From: Hemicordylus capensis
Taxonomy: Eukaryota > Chordata > Lepidosauria > Squamata > Cordylidae
DNA: 64,000 nucleotides
Direction of reading: 5' to 3'
Assembly (NCBI RefSeq): GCF_027244095.1
Contig: NC_069659.1
Location: 40,536,001 to 40,600,000, forward strand
The first letter of the stretch is position 1; every line of letters begins with the position of its first letter. The notes under the pieces are model-generated. The model was not told the origin of the DNA and ran no database searches. It saw nothing but the letters and a program-made list of their open reading frames with translations. Below are positions 56,473 through 64,000 of this stretch, in pieces. A program made the position numbers and the translations under genes.

Positions 56473-57195
56473 GAAGAGCCAGCATTGTGCAATGTTTAGT
56501 GTCAGAACAGGACTGAGAAGATCTAGGTTAAAATCCCTACTCACTCATGAAACTCACTAGGGAGTTATTTGCACTTGGCTTCAGGCTTCGGGGTAAACGT
56601 TGAGTGAAGCCACTTCGAAGTACACTCGTGGCATTGAGGGAAGCAGCCGCTCCCCTCTGCTCTCGGTTTTCTTTTGAAACAAGTCTACATGGCAGGTGTC
56701 AGTGTTTTTCTTCTAGCCAATGGATGCCCTCCCCCCCCCCCCCCGAGAGCTCCTTGTAGAGATAGATCTGCATTTGTAAAGAGAGTATCCTTCTTCTAAT
56801 GCTAATGATTCTACGTCAGTGCCTCTCCCATTTCCTTGGGCATTTTCAGAAAAATGTAGCTTAAAACCAGCATTAAAAAAACCCTGAGATACATCGGGAT
56901 AAGCTAGAATTCACATCACATAGCCCAGTTTGTGTGTGGCGTGGGTCCAAAAATATCAAAGGGACTTCGAAGTAAGTTTGGCTGGTGTGTGAACGTGCAC
57001 ACACTCTTCCGAAGGAGATTTGGGGCAGAAACCCTGTGTGTAAAGCCCCCAGATGACTTTGGGGCCAGTGGGTATCTTAGCCTACTTCACAGAGTTGTTG
57101 TGAGACTAAAAGGAGAGGTAAGAACCATGTATGCCATCCTGCGCTCCTTGGAGGAGAGTGAGATATACATATAATACATAAAAATTAAATAAATG
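56473..57195 (+). mobile_element. tRNA-headed SINE (family A) split by about 490 bp
   Basis: The head (AGAGCCAGCATTGTGCAATG, then GTTAAAATCCCTACTC) stops at CACTAG near 56566. It resumes at about 57048 with ATGACTTTGGGGCCAGTG and continues to the tail with CTCCTTGGAGGAGAGTGAG. Confidence 0.75.
56567..57047. mobile_element. Unclassified DNA element inside the SINE
   Basis: It has weakly similar inverted ends (GGGAGTTATTTGCACTTGG and GTGTGTAAAGCCCCC) and two CTTCGAAGTA words in the interior. A C-run lies at about 56731-56744. The class is unknown. Confidence 0.45.
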
Positions 57196-57359
57196 AAAAG
57201 TGGTGTATAATTGTAAAGTATGCTCAAAATCTGGAACTAAGCTACTGTTAGCTTAGTTAGGCCTAAATGTGAGCTGCTCTTCCTGCTGCCAGCAACTAAT
57301 AATTAATGAACAATAATAGCCATGTCCATGACTACCTTCTGCTGTTTGTGCTCTGATAG

Positions 57360-57639
57360 CATTCTGAATGAGCTCAGAGAATCGCCGGCTACAATAGACT
57401 CTTTGTTTCGACGTGCTCAGACTTCATTAGGAGGCCACAGGTTACAAGCTGCATCTCCAGTTTCAGTCAGCAGCTTTTCAGAAGCTCAGGAGGAGATACC
57501 CCAGCTTCCAGAATGGCTGATGAAGGAGTTGCTAAAGGGGCAACAGAGGAGTCACTCCATAGGAACCATGGAAAATGTATCGGAGAGCGAAAATGTTCAG
57601 CATCATGTTGACACTTCTAGAAGTCAATGGAAAGGAAAG
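57360..57639 (+). CDS. Second coding exon of the WDR95-like gene
   Basis: The exon follows the acceptor TGCTCTGATAG and ends at GGAAAG|GTAGTG, a weaker donor. It reads through 280 nt without a stop: SILNELRESPATIDSLFRRA, then a serine-rich part, then a segment containing QEEIPQLPEWLMKELL. The W-L-M-K-E-L-L stretch is probably amphipathic. Codon use and absence of stops look like real coding sequence. Phase in (2) and out (0) match its neighbours. The domain is not recognised; it may be a linker before the EF-hand region. Confidence 0.7.
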
Positions 57640-57863
57640 GTAGTGTATTCTTTTGCTGGATACCGAAACGTTGTTAAAATATTAAGTGCGGTGAGAGATT
57701 GTGTGTGAGTGCACTTGTTTTATAGATGAAGAATTGCTTGCCTTCCAAATATGTCAGGTGAAAGTAGGTGCACTTTTCCCCATTATGTCAGAGTCACTCC
57801 TCATATCAGATTAGTTAGAACAGGATGACACAAAAGATTACCTTTCCTCCTTAGCTGTGCATA

Positions 57864-58020
57864 TGAACCTGTTAAATCAGATCACTGGTCCATTTAGGTC
57901 AGTACTGTCTACACTGACTGGCAGGGGCTTACCAAATAGAGGACTTTCCAAAGCCTACTTGAAGGGATTGAATCTGGGATATTCTGCATGCAAAGCACAT
58001 GCTCTACCATTGAGCAATGT
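57864..58020 (-). mobile_element. tRNA-Ala-like SINE (family B)
   Basis: The minus copy shows TCTACACTGACTGGCAG, TGCATGCAAAGCACATGC and CTACCATTGAGCAATG. Confidence 0.75.
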
Positions 58021-58262
58021 CTCATAAGAACATAAGTACAGCCCTGCTGGATCAGGCCCAAGGCCAACCTAGTCCAGCATCCTTTTTCACACAGTGGTCC
58101 ACCAGATTCCTCTGGGGAGCCCACAGGCAAGAGGTGATGGCATGCTCTCTCTCTTGCTGTTGCTCCCCTGCAACTGGTATTGAAAGGCATCGTGCCTCTG
58201 AGGCTGCAGGTGGCCCACAGCCACCAGACTAGTAGCCATTGATAGACATATCCTCCATCACT
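58021..58262 (-). mobile_element. CR1 3'-end fragment
   Basis: The minus-strand CR1 end (ACATAAGTACAGCCCTGCTG and GATCAGGCC) leads into GGTGGCCCACAGCCACCAG, the same words as the 3' end at 3140-3200. Confidence 0.75.
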
Positions 58263-58909
58263 GGTCCTCTGCACACGTACCCAGCAGTGAAGCAGCAATG
58301 TGGAGACTCATAATTGTTCTGAATACTTGCAAACGTGATAACCTGAACAGAAATCTCTTGACTTAGAGAGTGGGGATGTTTTTGGCAACATACCCATGGT
58401 AAATGAAATGTGCTCCGGCTCTTCGAGAGCAGAGTTAGGCATTTTTACATTTAGATACTCTGAACATGTTGTTTTTCCAGTGTGCACAGAATCTCAATCC
58501 ATGTACTATAATATTCAGAATTTCAGCATTCAGTAAGTACAGTACTAAAAATGTTGTCAGTTCATGTCAAGTCATGAAAGCCAGCATTCTACCCACCAAA
58601 TGAGGATATTTGTAAGATATGAGAATATTTGTAAGATATGCTACAGTGCTAGGTAGTAGTGCTGGTGCTACACACCAGATGGTAAATATAATATGAACAT
58701 GCACACTGGAGCTATTAAATGGATATAGGTACAACTGGCAGACATAAAGTTGCAAAGACCAGTATTAACACTAAATCTGAAATGACATGTTGCTGGCAAA
58801 CCTGCGAATCCCAATACTCAACTGCTGCTTATCTGCTGGAAAGTTCAATTTGGAGGGAGCAATTTGGAGGGGAGAAACAGTAGGAAGAGGCAGTAAGTGA
58901 TTAACACCC

Positions 58910-58911
<2 letters not shown>
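58263..58911. other. Intron, nothing recognised
   Basis: There is no supported element; a short duplication of ATTTGTAAGATATG occurs near 58607-58640. Confidence 0.35.

Positions 58912-58952
<41 letters not shown>
58912..58952. repeat. CA microsatellite
   Basis: About 20 CA units immediately precede a Sauria-type SINE. Confidence 0.95.
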
Positions 58953-58955
<3 letters not shown>

Positions 58956-58959
58956 CTTT

Positions 58960-59220
58960 CAGCCACCTAATGGCGCAGCGGGAAATGACTTGACTAGCAA
59001 GCCAGAGGTTGCCAGTTCGAATCCCCGCTGGTACGTTTCCCAGACTATGGGAAACACCTATATTGGGCAGCAGGAATATAGGAAGATGCTGAAAGGCATC
59101 ATCTCATACTGCGCGGGAGATGGCAATGGTAACCCCTCCTGTAGTCTTCCAAAGATAACCACAGGGCTCTGTGGTCGCCAGGAGTCAACACCGACTTGAT
59201 GGCACTTTACCTTTACCTTA
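58960..59220 (+). mobile_element. Sauria-type SINE (tRNA head, Bov-B-like tail), full length
   Basis: CCACCTAATGGCGCAGCGGG (A box), GTTCGAATCCCCGCTGG (B box) and the tail GTCAACACCGACTTGATGGC with TTTACCTTTACC are present. Confidence 0.85.
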
Positions 59221-59359
59221 CCCCCGCCTTTCCCCCAAAGCTTCCATGTAGCTGGAGTTGTGAGTTACCTTCATATGTTTCTGTAGGAAACACATGCCTG
59301 AAACTAGCAAGGGTGCTGAAATTTTTGAAAAAGTGAATTTTCAAAATATGAAAGACATT

Positions 59360-59765
59360 GAGGTCATTCTCATGACTGTGCTTGGGAGGACTGGCAGGGA
59401 AGCAGCCTCCTCCCTGCCTCCCTGCACATGATCCACCCTCCCCAGGACGCTCTGCTGCTTGTGTGGCACACGAGCGGCAGAGCTGGGAACCAGTCCCTCT
59501 GGTATCCCACAATGCACCACACCAGGAACACAGTTCATTGAGGAATGTCCCCACTGCTGGGCACTCTTGACACTCAACTTTGTTGGCAGACACAACGAGG
59601 GAGTAACGGGCATGCTTGCACCCCTCTACCCCACTATTAGCCCGGATTAAAAACCCAGCCAACCCAGTTGCAGAGCACCAGGATCGGGATCAAATCCGGC
59701 ACTTCTCATGACTAGCTCTACCCAAGTAGGGCTGCCCTACCCTGGACAGAGCTGATAATGAGAAC
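59360..59765. repeat. GC-rich repeat, related to 55100-55440
   Basis: CTCATGACTGTGCTTGGG begins it and GCTGATAATGAGAAC ends it. The internal word order matches the copy at 55100. Confidence 0.4.
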
Positions 59766-61837
59766 AAATTTATTTTCAGGATTCCTCCAAGGAGAAACTG
59801 GCATTTAAAGATAATTACTGGGTTTCCCCAAAGGAATTACAGAGTTCGAGGAGCATAGCCACCATGGGGGGGGAACACAAATGTTCCCTAGCCGTCCCTT
59901 TGCCACCCACAAGGCACCCAGCCAACAAATGAAGTGCTTGCTAGGTGGGGAGGCTGATGAAAATTGCATCCATGCCCTGATGCTGGCAATACCCCTGATG
60001 CCAGTGCATTGGTGTACTTCTGATGCCAGCACAAGGGGCATGGCCCGCATTGGAACACAGACGTGCTGTCCATTGGCCTGTTCCAGTTGGTGGGTGCTTT
60101 GTTCACTAGCTGGGTGGTTCCTCCTTCTTCCTCACTGATGAGGGAGAGAAAGAAAGCACACAGCCAATGAAAACAGTGCTTGCCAACTGGGAAAGGGCAA
60201 TGGGTGGCATGTACATGCCCAGATGCTGGCTATGCCCTCTGAAGCCAACATGACAGCTTCAGAGGTGTGACTGGTGTCAACGATCCCGGCTTGAACCTTT
60301 GGCTAGAGGAAACATGTCTGGTTGTGAGGTGGGGGGCGGATTAATGTATAATACCACAGGGGATTCATTTATAACTTTTTTTGTTTTTATACTCATTTCC
60401 ACATGCTCCTTTTTGTTTGGGTGCCTGACTTTTAAATTTGCACTTTCTTTCTCTTTTTGAATTGTAAGGTCTGGGAGAATTCATGGAGGACATGTCTTTC
60501 AGTGCTTATGAGTCCTGATAATTAAACGGAAACCCAAGTATAAGGGATTTATATCTGTGCATACCAGGTGCTGGAGACAGGCAATAATAGAATGTCAGCA
60601 TTTATTACTTGCTTGTGAGTGCCCCAAGGCATCTGATTGGCCACTGCTGAAATCGGAATGCTTGACCAGATTTATTTTTGTTTGTTTGTTTGTTTAGTAC
60701 ATTTATATACCTCCCCATACAAAAAAAGTCCCTGGGTGGTTGGTTTGGCCCTAGAAGGGTTCTTCTTATGTTCTTATCCCCCAAGCTTGAGAAGGGTTGA
60801 ATGCAAATTGTTACATTTATTAACTAATAAAAGATTAACGGCAAATGGCTTTTTATTCCAGCAGAGCCAAAGTAGAATGAAACGCATTCTGACAACTGAA
60901 AAATAATTCAATTAAGCAAGTTCTCCAAATGCCTATTACATCTCACCTAAGGGAAATGTATTATGTGCACAGTGGATTATTGATGCACAATGCTCAGAGT
61001 GTATTTTCAAATAATTGGCTGTCATCTTCTTCAAGTAAATGCAGCACAATGAAGTATTTGAAGTCCTTTTAGTGGTTTTTTTAAAAGATAAAAAGGTAAT
61101 GAAAAGAATGGAGAAAGTACCAAATTCCCTGCACTAGGGATGCTGGAAATCAAATACAACATGCAAAGCAACACAAACACTTTACCATGAGCTGAGAAAA
61201 CCTACACTTTACAAACTCCTTGCACTAAAGGTATGATACTAAAAAAAAATTTAAATTTATTTAGCAAACTTAGTGTGTTCCATCTTTGCCATTATGACAA
61301 ACACATCCAATCTTTGCCATTATGAGAAAGGGGGTTCACCGTGTTCTGGTCCACCTATCTATCACACCAGTGGCATGGATGAGTGCATAGATGCTAATTG
61401 GCTGTAGGTAGATTAGTGTCATTATATGGTTCAGTCACTAAGTGGTACTGGAGCCAGTTGTACCAAAAGCAGAGTTGGGAAATTCTTATTTGCTGTTCTC
61501 TTCCTGTTACAAGGCAAACAAGCTGGGTTCAACATACTGAATGGTGTTCTCTGAGTCTTCTCCTGACAGCATGTGCAGGGAAAAGATATCCTCTCTTTCC
61601 AGGAATTCTTTTCATATTTCCAGTTGAGCATGAAATAAGGAGTGAAGGAAATGACCATACAGATGTTCTCTTAGATTAGTATGAGGAACGTTATGTAGCA
61701 TTTTCATGATTTTTATGGAGTCATTATTCCAATTCAAGTAGTGGTAGGTAATTTCAGTATTAATTCCAGTTGGTACAACTTAGTTCTTGTATGGTTCAAA
61801 AGGGCTTCCTTGTTTGCAAAGCTAAGTGCAAACTCCT
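59766..61837. other. Second intron, mostly unrecognised
   Basis: A short L2-tail fragment lies near 60690-60760 (GTACATTTATATACCTCCC). ATCTTTGCCATTATGA is duplicated near 61280 and 61310. No exon was found. Confidence 0.35.
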
Positions 61838-63520
61838 TGTGACTCCTGAGGATGTGGACAAGCTGATTGGAGTGGTGCAGCCTACCACCTGTTCTCTTGA
61901 CCGTTGCCTGTCATGTCTTATACTATCTGGCAGGGGGGTTATTGTAGAAGGCCTGGTAGAGATTATAAATGCTTCTCTGACGGAGGGCAGGATGCCTCCT
62001 TGTCTTAAGGAGGCAATTATTAGACCACTTCTGAAGAAGCCTGCCTTGGAGGTTCCTCAGAGTTGAGCAACTATAGGCCTATCTCCAACTTTCCATTGCT
62101 GGGCAAGATAATTGAGAGGGTGGTGGCCTCTCACCTCCAGACAGTATCTGAGGAAACTGATTATCTAGACCCATTTCAGACTGGCTTTCTGGTGGGCGGC
62201 TGGAGACTGCCTTGGTCAGCCTGATGAATGATCTCCAATTGGGAATTGAAGGAGGAGGTGTGGCTCTGTTGGTCCTTTTGGACCCTTTTGCGGCTTTCGA
62301 TACTATCGACCATAGTCTCTTTCTGGAGCGTCTGAGAGTATTGGGAGTGGGAGGCACTGCTCTGCAGTGGTTCTGCTCCTACCTCTCGGGCAGGTTCCAG
62401 ATGGTGTCTGTTGGAGACTGTTGTTCTTCAAAATCTGAACTTTTGTATGGTGTCCCTCAGGGCTCCATATTGTCCCCAATGTTGTTTGACAACTACATGA
62501 AACCGCTGGCAGATATCATCATGAGATTTGGTGCAGGTTGCTATCAGTATGCTGATGACACCCAAATCTATTTCTCTATGTCAACATCATCGAGAGAGGG
62601 CATAAACTCCCTAAATACCTACCTGGAGGTGGTGATGGGCTGGATGAGAAACTGAGACTGAATCCAGATAAGACCGAGGTACTCATTGGGCAGTATCAAA
62701 ACTCGGGATATGAGTTTGATCTGCCTGTTCTGGATGGGTCACACTTCCTCAAAAGGAACAGGTATGCAGTCTGGGGTGCTTCTAGATCCAAGCCTCTCCC
62801 TGCCTGGTGTCCCAGGTTGAGGCAGAGGCTGATACTGATCAGCTATAGCTGATATGCCAGCTGCGTCTGTTTCTTGAGATAAATGACCTCCGAACAGTGG
62901 TACATATGCTGGTAACCTCCAGACTAGATTACTGCAATATGCTCTATATGGGGCTACCTTTGTATGCAGTCCGGAAATGACATTTGGTCCAGAATGCAGC
63001 ACCCAGGTTGGTCTCTGGGTCAACTCAGAGAGAGCATATTACTATCGTATTGAAAGAGCTGCACTGGCTGCCGATAAGCTTCCAGGCAAAATAAAAGTGC
63101 TGGTTATAACCTATGAAGCCGTAAACAGCTTAGGCCTAAACAGCTTGGGCCCATCTTCCTCGTCATGAACCCCACCGCCAATTGAGACCATCAGGAGAGG
63201 TCCATCTGCATTTGCCATCGGCTTGTCTGGTGGCTACTCGGGGATGGGCCTTCTCTGCTGCTGCCTCGAAGTTTTGGAATGCACTCCCTTCTCCCTTCTT
63301 TAAAGACTTTTTTAAAAATTTCAGAGCTTGGGATCCTCCCCATCTCTGACAATTTAAAAAAAGTCTGTAAAGACACATTTCACCCAGGCTTTTAATTAAA
63401 TACTGTTTTAATAGTTTTAACATTGTTTTAAAATGTTGTTTTAAAATTTTAAATTGTTGTAATGTTTTAGCTTTTTTTGTTAACTTTTTTTGTAAATATA
63501 ATATAATATAATATAATAAA
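61838..63520 (+). mobile_element. L2-clade LINE, 5'-truncated, with RT core
   Basis: The copy runs from TTGTGACTCCTGAGGATGTG in the linker, through reverse transcriptase with AFDTIDHSLFL (motif A), GVPQGSILSPML and CYQYADDTQIY (catalytic YADD). The C-terminal region and a 3' UTR ending in ATAAT repeats at about 63497-63522 follow. One frame stays open across 62212-62655. Frameshifts elsewhere show it is dead. It sits just before exon 3 of the WDR95-like gene. Confidence 0.9.
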
Positions 63521-63552
63521 TTTATTATTTCATTTGCTTTTTCCTTCCAAAG

Positions 63553-63606
63553 ATTGAGCAGCAAGTAACCCTTGAACAGCTTCAGAAACTGCATGCAGCC
63601 TTTCAG
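63553..63606 (+). CDS. Third coding exon, start of EF-hand-like region
   Basis: The 54-nt exon encodes IEQQVTLEQLQKLHAAFQ between TTCCTTCCAAAG and CAG|GTATGA. Both edges are in phase 0. The pattern L-x-x-L-x-x-L-x-x-A-F is typical of the first EF-hand helix in WDR49/EFCAB8-type proteins. The acceptor is only about 30 bp after the end of an L2 insertion, so its branch point lies in or beside the L2 tail. Confidence 0.65.
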
Positions 63607-64000
63607 GTATGAAGTCATTTATACCAGTGTATATACTTCATCAATGAAGGAAATACTAAGAAAAGGAAAAGCAAAAAAAGAGGGCATTCTTTTTTGAAAA
63701 TAGCCATGCTGACCACACAAATGGCTGCTGTGCATGCACAGAGGCCATGTGCATGCCAGCCCAGTGGTACGCGGGGGCAGCTGGGGAGAGCACGTGCAGA
63801 TATCTGGGAAGAGCACCGCTGATTTAGAAAATGGCGGAGTGGAAGAGGAGCAAGTATGTATCTGCTCTCCTCTGTGTTAAAGGTGCTGGGCTGTGTTCCA
63901 AATAATATTTTGAATCGCAATTTGTGCACATTCCTAATAACATTCCATTATGCTTAAAACGGATATGCGTTGACGTACAGAGCAAGGATGCACTGGTGCA
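63607..64000. other. Start of the next intron, nothing recognised
   Basis: No repeat or exon is identified to the end of the window. Confidence 0.35.

Larger units (their letters stand above)
48950..64000 (+). other. Second host gene, 5' part (WDR95-like, provisional)
   Basis: Three exons join in phase to give about 134 residues: a basic leader (MPLRRKVRPSSASGK), a serine- and glutamate-rich linker with LPEWLMKELLKG, then IEQQVTLEQLQKLHAAFQ. The last peptide resembles the first helix of the degenerate EF-hand region at the N terminus of WD-repeat proteins of the WDR49/EFCAB8/WDR95 group. The human genome carries, from memory, a WDR95 pseudogene in the chromosome band that holds TEX26, which favours WDR95. 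The WD repeats themselves lie beyond the window. No CpG island marks the start. The identity is an inference from a short peptide and neighbourhood; the exon structure is firmer. Confidence 0.5.

Overview
The window is vertebrate nuclear DNA, most likely from a squamate reptile (lizard or snake). This rests on the mix of repeats: CR1-clade and L2-clade LINEs, tRNA-headed SINEs, SINEs with a Bov-B-like 3' tail (Sauria type), L2-tailed SINEs, and many short hAT-like elements with 8-bp target duplications. There are no operons, phage or CRISPR arrays; host genes appear as short exons separated by introns full of repeats. I found no undescribed multi-gene system. The main results are two host genes and an unusually readable stack of nested transposon insertions.

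Left third (about 1.5-24.7 kb): TEX26 on the + strand. Six exons (8041-8122, 11564-11726, 13577-13721, 17190-17363, 19670-19831, 24235-24341) match the human TEX26 protein as I remember it, and every exon-to-exon phase fits. A seventh, tentative first exon (1644-1785) lies in a CpG-rich promoter region and joins in frame. The assembled reading frame is 975 nt, or 324 residues plus stop, with a poly(A) signal at 24695-24700. A near-consensus RFX X-box and a perfect NRF1 site flank the first exon.

Middle (about 24.7-49 kb): an intergenic repeat desert. It holds an L2 LINE (26.4-30.3 kb, minus) with a 315-codon open endonuclease reading frame, several hAT-like elements with clear target duplications, a U2 snRNA-like copy at 37.54-37.73 kb, an old and broken Ty3/gypsy fossil with recognisable terminal repeats (about 40.9-47.1 kb) that carries at least four later insertions, and a cluster of tRNA-Ala-like SINEs at 47.2-48.4 kb.

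Right third (about 49-64 kb): the 5' end of a second + strand host gene. Its first three exons (49212-49279, 57360-57639, 63553-63606) join in phase. The third ends in a sequence resembling the start of the EF-hand region found at the N terminus of WD-repeat proteins of the WDR49/EFCAB8/WDR95 group. I infer a WDR95-like gene that continues past the window; this name is provisional. The third exon lies only about 30 bp beyond the end of a same-strand L2 insertion.

TEX26 is testis- and cilium-associated and WDR95-like proteins are probably axonemal, so the window may hold two adjacent ciliary genes in tandem. That functional link is inference. All identifications come from reading the sequence and from memory of protein families; nothing was searched.
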